Positions 44,266-53,915 of a DNA stretch of 64,000 nt are shown piece after piece; position 1 is the first letter of the stretch, and each line of letters opens with the position of its first letter. The stretch comes from MVRE01 sp015660965 (GTDB taxonomy: Archaea; Halobacteriota; Methanomicrobia; Methanomicrobiales; Methanospirillaceae), in contig JBEKCC010000004.1 of NCBI GenBank assembly GCA_050015095.1, positions 62,001 through 126,000 of the forward strand, in the 5' to 3' direction. The position numbers were made by a program, and so were the translations under genes. The notes under the pieces are model-generated. The model saw only the letters and a program-made list of their open reading frames with translations. It was not told the origin of the DNA and ran no database searches.

Positions 44266-45795
44266 ATGACCGGCCCCCAAGAACAATTCGCGTTTGACCC
44301 GACCCGACTTGATAAAGTTCGGGCTTTAAACGAACAAGGTATCTTGGTCTACCCCTACAATTTCGATCGTAAAAATACGATTCTAGAGATCAAAACTCGG
44401 TTCGTTGATGCTACACATGAAAAAAGTACAGAACGAGTGACAACTGCCGGCCGTTTGTATATTATCCGAAATCATGGCAAAACACTTTTTGCAGATTTGG
44501 GAGACGAAAGTGGTAAAATACAAATTTACATTCGCAAAAATGATATTGGTGATGATCGGTACGGGTTCTTTATCCAATATATAGAACGTGGGGATTTTAT
44601 TGGCGTATCAGGTCATGTCTTTCGTACTAAATTAGGTGAGATTACAATTTGGGTTGATGAGTTCACTCTTTTATGCAAAGCAGTCTGTCCATTACCCGAA
44701 AAATTCCACGGATTAAAGGATATCGAGAAAAGGTATCGACAACGATACCTTGATTTGATTGTTAACGAAGATAGTCGACAAACATTCAGAGTTCGAAGCC
44801 GTATACTTGCTTTGATTCGCCGCTATTTAGACGAACGAGGATTTTTAGAGTTTGAAACCCCAGTTCTTCAACCCGTTTATGGCGGTGCAAACGCCCGCCC
44901 CTTTACATCGTATCACAACTTTCTGGAACAGAAACTCTTCTTAAGGATTGCTCCGGAACTCTATCTCAAGAGACTTGTTGTTGGTGGATTTGAAAAAGTA
45001 TTTGAGGTTGCCAGGAATTTCCGTAACGAAGACATTGATACGAATCACAATCCCGAATTCTCAATGGTGGAAATTTATTGGGCGTATAGAGATTTTCGAG
45101 ACATGATGACACTTACTGAGGATTTTGTTTCAAATCTAGTAGAAACCATTCGGGGTTCAAATGAGATAATATTCCAAGAAACCCCCCTCAGTTTCAAAAA
45201 ACCATGGAAAAATCTGTCAATGTCAGATTCCGTTAAGGAATATGCAGGTATTGATGTCTTCGCACATTCCATTAATGAACTCCGGGTCCTCGCCAAGCAA
45301 AATTCGATAGAAGAATGCGAAAAACCGAAAAGTCAGCGCGAATTTCTCGTTCTTTTCTTTGAGGAGCTAGTTGAGAAGAAACTGGTTCAACCCACTTTTA
45401 TCTATGACTTTCCAATAGAGAATTCCCCGCTTGCCAAGAAACACCGTCAAAAAGAAGGATTTACAGAGAGATTTGAGCTCTTTATTTACGGTATGGAAAT
45501 TGCAAATGGATTCTCAGAACTCAATGACCCACTCGACCAAAAAGCACGATTCGAGCAACAGGATGAGAAGAGAAAAATGGGCGATCTTGAAGCCCAAATG
45601 ATCGACTATGATTTTATCAATGCTTTGGGTTATGGAATGCCTCCGACAGGTGGGGTTGGTATAGGGATCGACCGTCTTGTAATGCTCTTAACGAATAACA
45701 ATTCGATTAAGGAGGTCATTCTCTTCCCACAAATGAAGAATATTCAGGCAGATTCAATTTTAGAGAATAAAACAGGGAGAACACTAAATCCTTGA
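44266..45795 (+). CDS. lysS: Lysyl-tRNA synthetase, class II
   Basis: A 509-residue LysRS-II. The N-terminal OB-fold binds the anticodon; motif 2 lies around VFEVARNFRNEDID, and motif 3 is GGVGIGIDRLVMLLTNN. GMEIANGFSELNDPLDQKARF is the conserved lysine-site region. Many methanogens use class I LysRS or both; only the class II enzyme is seen in this window. The 141 bp upstream, after the flavoprotein, holds no gene. Confidence 0.96.
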   Translation: MTGPQEQFAFDPTRLDKVRALNEQGILVYPYNFDRKNTILEIKTRFVDATHEKSTERVTTAGRLYIIRNHGKTLFADLGDESGKIQIYIRKNDIGDDRYGFFIQYIERGDFIGVSGHVFRTKLGEITIWVDEFTLLCKAVCPLPEKFHGLKDIEKRYRQRYLDLIVNEDSRQTFRVRSRILALIRRYLDERGFLEFETPVLQPVYGGANARPFTSYHNFLEQKLFLRIAPELYLKRLVVGGFEKVFEVARNFRNEDIDTNHNPEFSMVEIYWAYRDFRDMMTLTEDFVSNLVETIRGSNEIIFQETPLSFKKPWKNLSMSDSVKEYAGIDVFAHSINELRVLAKQNSIEECEKPKSQREFLVLFFEELVEKKLVQPTFIYDFPIENSPLAKKHRQKEGFTERFELFIYGMEIANGFSELNDPLDQKARFEQQDEKRKMGDLEAQMIDYDFINALGYGMPPTGGVGIGIDRLVMLLTNNNSIKEVILFPQMKNIQADSILENKTGRTLNP

Positions 45796-45868
45796 TGTTA
45801 CTAATAAAGATCGATCACATTAAGCCCACCTTATTACCTTTTCTGTGACAGATATTTGACGTAAAGAT

Positions 45869-46132
45869 ATGGATACTGACGAATCAAAACCGAAAGATGA
45901 TATTAGAGAGTTGATTATCGGACAATTACAGATGATTGAAGCTGTTCATGGGGTCCATTTCGTAAATAGAGACTCAATTATTGGCAAAATTGCGCAGGTT
46001 GCTAATGACCGCATGCAGGTCTCCATAATCACTGCTGCTCTTAATGGATGGGTAGCAATCAATAATCTTCATAATGAGATTGACATTCATGACGAAGTAT
46101 TGACAATGTTGCTTACAAGAACGAGAAGATAA
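45869..46132 (+). CDS. Small protein of unknown function
   Basis: An 87-residue soluble protein, largely helical, with DIRELIIGQLQMIEAVHGVHFVNRDSIIGKIAQVANDRMQVSIITAALNGWVAINN. The hydrophobic spacing suggests a small helix bundle or winged helix. No family recognised. It sits between lysS and rlmH and ends flush with the stop of rlmH on the other strand. Confidence 0.6.
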   Translation: MDTDESKPKDDIRELIIGQLQMIEAVHGVHFVNRDSIIGKIAQVANDRMQVSIITAALNGWVAINNLHNEIDIHDEVLTMLLTRTRR

Positions 46133-46612
46133 TCATTTGTGATATGGTTCGCCACGTAAGATTCGAAACGAACGGTAAATCTGTTCAAGGAGGATTAGAC
46201 GTACCATCTGGTGCGTGAATGTCATCGGTGAGAGAGATAATCGTTCATTACATTGTCCAAGAACATCATTTGAAAGCCCTAAGTCCCCACCAATGATAAA
46301 TGAGATGCGGTTAGTCCCACCGATTTCCTGTTTATTTAAAAGAGCAGCTAGTTCTTCAGTCGATTTTTTTTTCCCATTTATATCAAGCGCAATTGTATAA
46401 CTTAATGATGGAATCGCTTTTATAATGCGAGAGCCCTCTTTTTTTAGGATTTGTGCTTGTTGAGTTTGAGTTAGATGTGGGGGTTGTCGTTCATTGACAA
46501 TTTCAGTAATTTGGATTTTTACATACGGACGCAAACGTTTTTCGTATTCTGCAATACCATCAGCAAGATAGGATTCTTTTACCCTTCCAACAGCAATAAT
46601 ATGGATCTGCAT
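46133..46612 (-). CDS. rlmH: 23S rRNA m3-pseudouridine-1915 methyltransferase RlmH
   Basis: A 159-residue SPOUT methyltransferase. MQIHIIAVGRVKESYLADGIAEYEKRL at the N-terminus, then the knotted SAM site ISFIIGGDLGLSNDVL and the C-terminal SPMTFTHQMVRLILLEQIYRSFRILRGEPYHK are near-identical to bacterial RlmH. In archaea it is patchily distributed, so it probably came from bacteria. The frame opens 13 codons earlier (46651); ATG 46612 is the normal start. Confidence 0.95.
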   Translation of the reverse strand: MQIHIIAVGRVKESYLADGIAEYEKRLRPYVKIQITEIVNERQPPHLTQTQQAQILKKEGSRIIKAIPSLSYTIALDINGKKKSTEELAALLNKQEIGGTNRISFIIGGDLGLSNDVLGQCNERLSLSPMTFTHQMVRLILLEQIYRSFRILRGEPYHK

Positions 46613-46668
46613 ATCAAAATTGCTCATAATAGTATGATGGTAACGATGCAAAAGACTGATGGGTCAAA

Positions 46669-47892
46669 TTATCCGAAGATCTTTTTTGATTGTTCAAGTG
46701 CATTAATTGCTGGCAGTTTCTTACCAGTCAGAAACTCAATACAGGCTCCACCACCAGTCGAAATATGAGTGAAATCTTGCTCGATACCTAGCTTCTCAAT
46801 CACTGCCGCAGTGTGTCCACCGCCAACTACCGAGAATTTCACTTGTGAAGCAGCTCTTAATAATTCGTAAGTGCCGGTCGCAAAATCTGTATCTTCGAAA
46901 ACACCAGCAGGGCCATTGAAGACGACAGTTCCAGCTCTTTTAATGTCCTGTTTCATAGCGGCGATTGCATCCATACCGATGTCGAGAACCGGGACATCTT
47001 GTGGAATCTTTTGCACAGAATATTCTACTCGTTTGTTTTCTTGCCTTACCGCTACAAATTCTGGCATGATTACTTGATCACGATATCGTTCGAGAATTGC
47101 CTTTGCCTTTTCGATTTCTTGTTCATATTTTAATTGAGTAATCAATTGGGTGGAGGGATTTCCGATATTATAACCATTAGCAACCAAAAAGACATTGGCG
47201 ACAACACCGATTACTATTACCTGATCGGCAATTCCGTTTGCGAGCATGTTCTCGGCAACTGCAATCGAATCATCAACCTTTGTTCCGCCTAACACCATGC
47301 AAACTGGACGCGGGGCACCAGAAAAAACTTTTGAGAGGGTTGTAACTTCTTTTTCCATCAGTACCCCCGCTGCCGATTTTAAAAGGAGAGGTAGGCCAAT
47401 AATTGTGGGTTGAGAGCGGTGAGCGGTCCCGAAAGCATCATTTACAAAAACATTTGCCATCGCTGCTAGCTTTTTCACGATATGAGTCTTTTTTGCATCC
47501 TCCGGATTGAGCGTCAGATTCTCTTCAGCGTTGAACCGGACGTTTTCAAGCATCACCACGTCGCCATTCTTCATTGTAGCAACCGCATCGCGGGCATGTT
47601 TACCGAAAATGCTGTCTACATAAGTTACTTGTATACCGAGAAGTTGTTCTAGCTTCTCAGCATGCGCCTGTAATGTAGTGAAATCTTTTTTACCTGGTCG
47701 GCTTTGATGGGTAATGATGACCGTACGACTATCAGAAAGCGCCCTCATTGTGGGAATATGTTCGCGGAATCGTTTATCATCAAGGATTAAGTGCGAGGCG
47801 GGATCAATTGGAGAGTTGAGATCGAGTCGGAGCAATACAATCTTGCCTTCGCACCCCAAATCTTTGATTGTTCCTATCGCCACGTCTTCCAC
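46669..47892 (-). CDS. pgk: Phosphoglycerate kinase
   Basis: A 407-residue archaeal-type Pgk. The substrate loop VLLRLDLNSPID, nucleotide-binding VLGGTKVDDSI and VVFNGPAGVFED, and the C-terminal SVVGGGHTAAVI and HISTGGGACIEFL hinge are typical. It makes 3-phosphoglycerate and ATP in glycolysis and works in reverse in gluconeogenesis. It follows the A-ATPase operon by five bases, so transcription may continue from atpD into pgk and rlmH. Confidence 0.97.
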   Translation of the reverse strand: MEDVAIGTIKDLGCEGKIVLLRLDLNSPIDPASHLILDDKRFREHIPTMRALSDSRTVIITHQSRPGKKDFTTLQAHAEKLEQLLGIQVTYVDSIFGKHARDAVATMKNGDVVMLENVRFNAEENLTLNPEDAKKTHIVKKLAAMANVFVNDAFGTAHRSQPTIIGLPLLLKSAAGVLMEKEVTTLSKVFSGAPRPVCMVLGGTKVDDSIAVAENMLANGIADQVIVIGVVANVFLVANGYNIGNPSTQLITQLKYEQEIEKAKAILERYRDQVIMPEFVAVRQENKRVEYSVQKIPQDVPVLDIGMDAIAAMKQDIKRAGTVVFNGPAGVFEDTDFATGTYELLRAASQVKFSVVGGGHTAAVIEKLGIEQDFTHISTGGGACIEFLTGKKLPAINALEQSKKIFG

Positions 47893-47897
47893 TTCGT

Positions 47898-48527
47898 TTA
47901 TGCTAAAGCATGTGCTTTAATCTTTTTAAGACGGAATAGCTCCTCACGTTCCATTTCATCAAGACGCATCTTGATAAAATTTTGCGTTTCGGTTAGCTCC
48001 GGAATCACCTTGAACTCCAATGCGTTTACACGCCGTTTGGTACTTTCAATCTCATCAAGGAGACGCTTCATAGTCGTTTCAATTTCAGCACTTTCGATGA
48101 TCGCTTCAACAAGCTCTTCGAATACAGTTGCAGTCTCATCAATCACTGTCGATGTGCCAAGCATGCCATATCCTCGATCGACAAGACTTTTTCTAACCTT
48201 GGTGGATCCAATTTCCGGGACGATCACGCCCATAATGTTTTTGCTTTTAAGTGTGATTTCCGGTACTTCTTTGACAGACATTGCAGCAGATTTCACACCA
48301 ATTGCCCCTTCCAAAGTGTTGGCGAGCGCCATCATCTCAACCGCCTTCGAATATTTATTCAAGAGATCCCCACGGGTGTCTTTTGCGATGGAAAGTACCT
48401 TAAAAAATTCAATAATCAATCCATCACGCTTCATCTTCAGAATTTTGTAACCTCTTTCAGAAAGCTTGATCTTTCTTTTTAGGTTAATCAATTCTGAACG
48501 CGTTGGCTTGACATCACGCAGTGCCAT
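47898..48527 (-). CDS. atpD: A-type ATP synthase subunit D
   Basis: A 209-residue central-stalk subunit, almost entirely coiled-coil: DVKPTRSELINLKRKIKLSERGYKILKMKRDGLI at the N-terminus and a second long helix IKMRLDEMEREELFRLKKIKAH at the C-terminus form the rotor shaft, as in archaeal subunit D. Last gene of the H-I-K-E-C-F-A-B-D operon; the usual terminal gene G is not seen, and pgk follows directly. Confidence 0.96.
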   Translation of the reverse strand: MALRDVKPTRSELINLKRKIKLSERGYKILKMKRDGLIIEFFKVLSIAKDTRGDLLNKYSKAVEMMALANTLEGAIGVKSAAMSVKEVPEITLKSKNIMGVIVPEIGSTKVRKSLVDRGYGMLGTSTVIDETATVFEELVEAIIESAEIETTMKRLLDEIESTKRRVNALEFKVIPELTETQNFIKMRLDEMEREELFRLKKIKAHALA

Positions 48528-48533
48528 GGATCA

Positions 48534-49922
48534 TTACTCCTTCTTCACTACGTTCTTGAATTTTGGGTGGTATTTGTTGATTAGTTCGCGGTCTATACGT
48601 ACAAGCTGCTCGACCGGTAACTTTGAGAGGAGTTCCCAGCCAAGATCGAGAGTCTCCACAATAGAACGGTCCTCATTAATACCCTGCCGAACAAACCGAG
48701 TTTCGAACAAATCGGCAAACTCTAAAAACATTCTGTCACGTTCAGATAGAGCGTCTTTACCGACAATAGCAACAAGTCCACGCAAATCGTTACCTTCCGC
48801 GTAGGCGGCATAGAGCTGATCAGAAACCTTCTTGTGGTCTTCACGAGTATGTCCCTTTCCAATACCAAGATTCATCAATCGGGAGAGGGAGGGTAACACA
48901 TTGATTGGTGGATAGATGCCTTTGCGATGTAGATCACGCGAGACCACAATCTGTCCTTCGGTAATGTATCCCGTGAGATCTGGAATTGGGTGAGTAATAT
49001 CATCACCTGGCATTGTAAGAATTGGAAACTGGGTTATGGACCCTTTCTTACCCTTGATGATACCCGCTCGTTCATAGATGCTTGCAAGGTCCGTATACAT
49101 ATACCCAGGATACCCACGTCGACCAGGAACCTCTTCACGAGCAGCACCGATTTGACGAAGAGCCTCACAGTAATTTGTCATATCCGTGAGGATGACCAGT
49201 ACATGCATACCGAGGTCAAATGCGAGATATTCAGCTGTCGTAAGTGCGAGCCTAGGTGTGATAATACGTTCGACTGCAGGGTCATCTGCAAGGTTAAGGA
49301 AAACAACTGCACGCTCGAGCGCACCTGTGCGTTCGAAGTCTTGCATGAAATAGTTTGCCTCCTCCTTCGTGATTCCCATTGCAGCAAATACTACCGCAAA
49401 CTCTTCTTTTGCCCCAAGTGCTTTCGATTGACGTGCGATCTGAAGTGCAATGGTGTTGTGAGGCAATCCGGCACCGGAGAAGATTGGGAGCTTCTGTCCT
49501 CTAACAAGTGTGTTTGTACCGTCAATTGTCGATATACCTGTCTGGATAAACTCATTTGGCGGTCCCCGTGCGTATGGATTGATAGCAGCTCCTGTGATGT
49601 CGAGTCGCTTTTCAGGAACAATGTCGGGGCCCCCATCAATTGGTTTACCACCTCCCGATAGAATTCGTCCGAGCATCTCCCTACCCACAGGCATTTTGAT
49701 CGTTTCACCAGTAAATCGTACACCGCTGTCTCTACCAATACCAGCAGTCGTTTCGAAGACTTGTACGACAACAATCTCATCACTTGTATCGAGCACCTGT
49801 CCGCGCTTGATTGTTCCATCAAATAGAACAATATTAACGAGTTCTGCAAAGCCAATCGGTTCAGTCTTCTCTACAAAGAGCAACGGTCCTGCAATCTTGT
49901 TGATGGTCCTGTATTCCTTCAT
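48534..49922 (-). CDS. atpB: A-type ATP synthase subunit B
   Basis: A 462-residue non-catalytic nucleotide-binding subunit. It has GRILSGGGKPIDGGP and IPDLTGYITEGQIVVSRDLHRKGIYPPINVLPSLSRLM, but the P-loop position reads GAGLPHNT, confirming a degenerate non-catalytic site. It overlaps the end of atpA by ATGA and lies six bases before atpD. Confidence 0.97.
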   Translation of the reverse strand: MKEYRTINKIAGPLLFVEKTEPIGFAELVNIVLFDGTIKRGQVLDTSDEIVVVQVFETTAGIGRDSGVRFTGETIKMPVGREMLGRILSGGGKPIDGGPDIVPEKRLDITGAAINPYARGPPNEFIQTGISTIDGTNTLVRGQKLPIFSGAGLPHNTIALQIARQSKALGAKEEFAVVFAAMGITKEEANYFMQDFERTGALERAVVFLNLADDPAVERIITPRLALTTAEYLAFDLGMHVLVILTDMTNYCEALRQIGAAREEVPGRRGYPGYMYTDLASIYERAGIIKGKKGSITQFPILTMPGDDITHPIPDLTGYITEGQIVVSRDLHRKGIYPPINVLPSLSRLMNLGIGKGHTREDHKKVSDQLYAAYAEGNDLRGLVAIVGKDALSERDRMFLEFADLFETRFVRQGINEDRSIVETLDLGWELLSKLPVEQLVRIDRELINKYHPKFKNVVKKE

Positions 49923-51685
49923 GCTGCAGACCTCAGTGAATTAAATTCTTCGTCCATATTTTTCTCGATCTTGGTTAAATCGGGTTTATAGTCCTTGATA
50001 AACTTGATCTGGGGTAGCTCGTTTTTAGACTTCACCGAATTGATCTGATTAGGTGAAACTCCTGCAACTTGCGCTGAATATGCAAGATCGGAAAACATGC
50101 GGATCGCCTTCATCATGTCGTATTGCTTCGTCATGTCACAGAACGTATCGACTGGATCGTAAGCATTTTGTTGCAAAAATACCTCGCGAATCATACGAGC
50201 GACTTCGATCGTCACCTGCTCAGCCTCGGGTAACGCATCAGAACCCACTAACTGTATGATTTCCTGTAGTTCTGCTTCTTTCTGCAATACTTCCATTGCC
50301 CATGATCGCAATTTGTTCCACTCAGGTGAAACTTCCTTGTCGTACCAATCATGGAGACTATCGAGATAGAGAGAATACGAGTTGAGCCAGTTAATTGAAG
50401 GGAAGTGCCGGCGTTGTGAAAGCTTTGCATCCAATGCCCAGAAAACTTTGACGATACGCAACGTATTTTGTGTCACTGGTTCAGAGAAATCCCCACCTGG
50501 GGGGGATACAGCACCTATGACTGAAACCGACCCCTCCCCGCCATTTAAGGTTTTTACAAGACCCGCTCGCTCGTAGAATTCCGATAATCTGGCAGCTAGG
50601 TATGCTGGGTATCCTTCCTCACCAGGCATCTCTTCAAGGCGTGACGATATTTCACGCATTGCCTCAGCCCACCTCGAAGTTGAGTCTGCCATCAGCGAAA
50701 CGTCATAACCCATATCTCTGAAATACTCTGCGATTGTGATTCCGGTATAAACGGATGCCTCTCGAGCGGCGACAGGCATATTGGACGTGTTTGCAATCAA
50801 CACAGTACGTTCCATAAGCGGTTTTCCTGTCTTTGGATCCTCCAAACGCGGAAACTCCGTTAGTACCTCGGTCATCTCGTTACCGCGTTCACCACACCCA
50901 ATATAGACCACAATCTCAGCATCACTCCATTTCGCCAGCTGTTGTTGCGTGACAGTCTTTCCACTTCCAAATGGCCCAGGAATCGCAGCGGTCCCTCCCT
51001 TAGCTATAGGAAAGAGTCCATCTAGGATACGTTGACCTGTAATCAATGGGATTCGCGGATTCACCTTCTCCTTTACAGGACGGGGGACCCGCACAGGCCA
51101 GCGCTGCAACATCTGGTATTCTCTATTGTCATCAAGGACACAGATGGTTTCTTCAACCGTAAAATCGCCACTTTTAATTGTCTTTACAACGCCGGGCTTC
51201 GCATCAGGTGGGAGCATAATTTTGTGAACGATATTAGTTTCCTGCACCTCACCTATGATCATTCCACCTTTTACATTATCACCGGTCTTAACCAGCGGTT
51301 TGAATCTCCATTTCTTTTCATGTGAGAGCCCTGGGGCAGATACACCACGCTGAATGAAATCCCCCATTTTATCAACAAGAATTGGAAGGGGTCTCTGAAT
51401 ACCATCATAAATACTAGTTAGGAGCCCAGGGCCGAGCTCTACAGCAAGTGAAAGCCCAGTGTTGATAACAGGTTCGCCAGGTTTGATGCCCGAAGTGTCC
51501 TCATAAACCTGGATAATGACGTTCTCTCCAGCGATCTTAATGACTTCTCCCATTAGTTCTTCTTTACCGACCTTCACCACATCGTACATATGGGCGTCAA
51601 GGTTAACTGCCGTCACAACGGGTCCGGCAATTCTTTTGAGAATTCCATGTTTTGATTCCTTCGATTTTTTGTCTTTCACTTCCAC
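49919..51685 (-). CDS. atpA: A-type ATP synthase catalytic subunit A
   Basis: A 588-residue catalytic subunit. P-loop GPFGSGKTVTQQQ, the GCGERGNEMTEVL catalytic base region and ADSTSRWAEAMREISSRLEEMPGEEGYPAYL identify it. The region between about residues 110 and 200 is the A-type non-homologous insert. The GTG start overlaps the end of atpF by ten bases; a second GTG two codons later is possible. It overlaps atpB by 4 bp. Confidence 0.97.
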   Translation of the reverse strand: MEVKDKKSKESKHGILKRIAGPVVTAVNLDAHMYDVVKVGKEELMGEVIKIAGENVIIQVYEDTSGIKPGEPVINTGLSLAVELGPGLLTSIYDGIQRPLPILVDKMGDFIQRGVSAPGLSHEKKWRFKPLVKTGDNVKGGMIIGEVQETNIVHKIMLPPDAKPGVVKTIKSGDFTVEETICVLDDNREYQMLQRWPVRVPRPVKEKVNPRIPLITGQRILDGLFPIAKGGTAAIPGPFGSGKTVTQQQLAKWSDAEIVVYIGCGERGNEMTEVLTEFPRLEDPKTGKPLMERTVLIANTSNMPVAAREASVYTGITIAEYFRDMGYDVSLMADSTSRWAEAMREISSRLEEMPGEEGYPAYLAARLSEFYERAGLVKTLNGGEGSVSVIGAVSPPGGDFSEPVTQNTLRIVKVFWALDAKLSQRRHFPSINWLNSYSLYLDSLHDWYDKEVSPEWNKLRSWAMEVLQKEAELQEIIQLVGSDALPEAEQVTIEVARMIREVFLQQNAYDPVDTFCDMTKQYDMMKAIRMFSDLAYSAQVAGVSPNQINSVKSKNELPQIKFIKDYKPDLTKIEKNMDEEFNSLRSAA

Positions 51686-51978
51686 AAATCAACACCCACC
51701 GATCTCTTTATTCTTTCCCTCATCGACAAACCACTCTCTTCGGCCCCAATGGCAATGACAGTTGGCTTGACCGAATTTTCGAGAGTAGCTTGGAGCCTAC
51801 GAGGAATTCTCTCTATATCACTGCTGTTGAGCACGAGAATACCCACTGAGTTGTCCTGAAGCACATTAGTGATATGCTTCGTGAGAATTGCATCGGTATC
51901 AGCGGCATAAATCTTGCGGATACCCGCTAACCGGAACCCAAGAATGAACTCACTATTTCCAATAACTGCAATCTCCAT
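51676..51978 (-). CDS. atpF: A-type ATP synthase subunit F
   Basis: A 100-residue Rossmann-like subunit of the central stalk: MEIAVIGNSEFILGFRLAGI and VNDNSVGILVLNSSDIERI-like sequence followed by a C-terminal helix that contacts D. It overlaps atpA by ten bases and begins at the base after the atpC stop. Confidence 0.95.
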   Translation of the reverse strand: MEIAVIGNSEFILGFRLAGIRKIYAADTDAILTKHITNVLQDNSVGILVLNSSDIERIPRRLQATLENSVKPTVIAIGAEESGLSMRERIKRSVGVDLWK

Positions 51979-53034
51979 TCACATCACCAAGTACTTCGTT
52001 ATTTTATCTGGCGAAAGCTTGGATTCTTTCCCGCGGGCCAGGGCACGTAGGTTGAATACCTCGTACTTTTTCTTCTCCAAATAAACAAGAATAGGATGAA
52101 TTGAGAACGGATGAAGCTTTGACATCCATTCCATTTGATCAAGCTGGACACTTGTGAGTCTTACCTCAATGTCCCGCACTTTCTTCTCACTTTTAAGCTC
52201 ATCAAGGAATACAAGGAGGTTTTTCTGATGAACAATCATTTTTAATGCGTTGATGAATTCTACCAAGTCCTTTATTGCATTGAGGCGGACAAAATCGTCA
52301 ACGGTCAATGAACCACCTGTAATAAACATTTCGTGGGGATCCTCTTCAAAAGAGTCAGCACGAAGTCTGAACAGTGTTTTGATATTCTTAATATCAATAT
52401 CAAATTTGATAAATGATAGAAAGAGCTTCCCCCCTTTAATACCGCTCTCAGCCTCGTCAATTATATCCGCATAGAATTGTCGATACAGCTCATTCTCTAT
52501 CTTTGAAAACGATCCTGTCTCTTTTGCTTCCTCAATTTTTTCCAAAAGGACTGGATACATACGATGGCCTTTGAGGGCATCAATAATCTGGTCGATTGTG
52601 TCTTCTGCCACTAGCCGGTCCAGTGTGACACGGTCAAGAGTACCTGCAGGGATTAGAATCTCCTTGATTTTCCCCGCCTTTTCTCCCTGCATTTTTCCAC
52701 GCAGGATATTGAGTACGTTCTGGATATCCCAGCGACGTAAGTACGAACTCGTGAACTGCTTGAGGGTTCCTGGTGTGATCTCGAGAATTTTCTGATACTC
52801 CTTTGCGAGATTCCATGAAAGTGCGACCTCTATAAGGTCAATTCCCTTGAAATTCGAACCAAGCTCGTCTATCTCCTTTTTGTATGCAGTTTCTTCAATC
52901 ACCCGCGTAATTTCCGGAAGGCTCATATTTAACATTCGGAAATACTCGTCTCGTTGAATGAGCTTCGACTTTCTCACACGCATTCGAGTACAGAGATAGA
53001 TATAGGGTGCCGGACCGCTCGCCATTACAAACAT
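51979..53034 (-). CDS. atpC: A-type ATP synthase subunit C
   Basis: A 351-residue, mostly helical funnel subunit with three related repeats (YLRRWDIQNVLNILRGK, KFDIDIKNIKTLFRLR), linking the central stalk to the K ring. The frame opens two codons earlier; AGAGGA lies directly before the first ATG but six bases before ATG 53034, so I use the latter. A further start at 53025 (MASGPAPYIY) is also plausible. Confidence 0.93.
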   Translation of the reverse strand: MFVMASGPAPYIYLCTRMRVRKSKLIQRDEYFRMLNMSLPEITRVIEETAYKKEIDELGSNFKGIDLIEVALSWNLAKEYQKILEITPGTLKQFTSSYLRRWDIQNVLNILRGKMQGEKAGKIKEILIPAGTLDRVTLDRLVAEDTIDQIIDALKGHRMYPVLLEKIEEAKETGSFSKIENELYRQFYADIIDEAESGIKGGKLFLSFIKFDIDIKNIKTLFRLRADSFEEDPHEMFITGGSLTVDDFVRLNAIKDLVEFINALKMIVHQKNLLVFLDELKSEKKVRDIEVRLTSVQLDQMEWMSKLHPFSIHPILVYLEKKKYEVFNLRALARGKESKLSPDKITKYLVM

Positions 53035-53046
53035 ACGCATTCCTCT

Positions 53047-53625
53047 TTATGCAAACAGTATATCTGATGCATCCTTCAGCCCGGATTCCCACACCCTGTC
53101 AAGGAATGTGCGATAACTGTAGTCTATCTGCATACTTCCCCCCGTATCTTCAATAATGATGCCTCCCTCAATATCGATAGGGGTACCAAGCGAAAACCCG
53201 GTAAAATCACGATGCTCCAAAAGCACGGCCTTTGCAAGGGGCACAGACTTTGCATTGCAATGGATGATACCTTCGTGGATCTCCTTTTTCGCATCTGTGA
53301 GAAGTTTTTTGATGGTTTCTTTATGGAAGCTTTCAGGGAGATTGGAAATTTCAGCAAGTGCAGTCTGGTATACTTGATTGAGCATCTCCTTTTTGGTGTT
53401 CAATAATTCACGTTTGACTAGTAGGTTTGCAGCAGAAACCTCAATACTCATGAAATGAGCATTTTGCTTTGCTACATCCTCTTCTACGGAAAGCTTGATT
53501 TCTGCAACACGCTTATTTGCTTCGGCAAGAATATGATCCACATCTTTCTTTGATTCAGCCCGAATTTTTTCTACTTCCGATTTGCCTTTGCTCCTTATCT
53601 CTTCAACAACCGTTTCCAGTCCCAT
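53047..53625 (-). CDS. atpE: A-type ATP synthase subunit E
   Basis: A 192-residue peripheral-stalk subunit. The N-terminal long helix (VEEIRSKGKSEVEKIRAESKKDVDHILAEANKRVAEIK) pairs with subunit H; the C-terminal domain has GGIIIEDTGGSMQIDYSYRTFLDRVWESGLKDASDILF. The frame starts at a TTG overlapping atpK, but GGAG six bases before ATG 53625 fits best. Confidence 0.94.
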   Translation of the reverse strand: MGLETVVEEIRSKGKSEVEKIRAESKKDVDHILAEANKRVAEIKLSVEEDVAKQNAHFMSIEVSAANLLVKRELLNTKKEMLNQVYQTALAEISNLPESFHKETIKKLLTDAKKEIHEGIIHCNAKSVPLAKAVLLEHRDFTGFSLGTPIDIEGGIIIEDTGGSMQIDYSYRTFLDRVWESGLKDASDILFA

Positions 53626-53639
53626 TGTCGGCTCCGTGT

Positions 53640-53912
53640 TCAAGAGAATATGAGCAGAAGTGCCACAACAAGCCCGAAAATAACAATAGTTTCTGGAATG
53701 ACCGTAAGCAATAGAACAAGACCGAAAACGTCCTTATTCTCTGCAGTTGCGCCAACTGCTGCAGAACCTATTGCCATTTCGGCCCAAGCCGCAGCAAAAG
53801 CAGTCGTACTAATTGCGATGGCTGCCGCGAGTGCTTTCATTCCTATTTGCGTTGCCTTAATGGCTTCAACCGACATTCCAACAGCTGTTACATTTGATAC
53901 AAGATCTGCCAT
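53640..53912 (-). CDS. atpK: A-type ATP synthase proteolipid subunit K
   Basis: A 90-residue proteolipid: an N-terminal helix followed by two membrane helices. The second carries the ion-binding glutamate in LTVIPETIVIFGLVVALL. It forms the rotor c-ring. Only one hairpin per polypeptide, so no fused multi-hairpin form. GGAGGA lies just upstream of the ATG. It is followed by atpE with a TTG overlapping its stop. Confidence 0.95.
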   Translation of the reverse strand: MADLVSNVTAVGMSVEAIKATQIGMKALAAAIAISTTAFAAAWAEMAIGSAAVGATAENKDVFGLVLLLTVIPETIVIFGLVVALLLIFS

Positions 53913-53915
53913 AAT

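Noticed and set aside
48990..49661. Long plus-strand frame antisense to the ATPase B gene (223 codons)
   Set aside because: Shadow of a strongly conserved gene; cysteine-rich random composition with no start signal.
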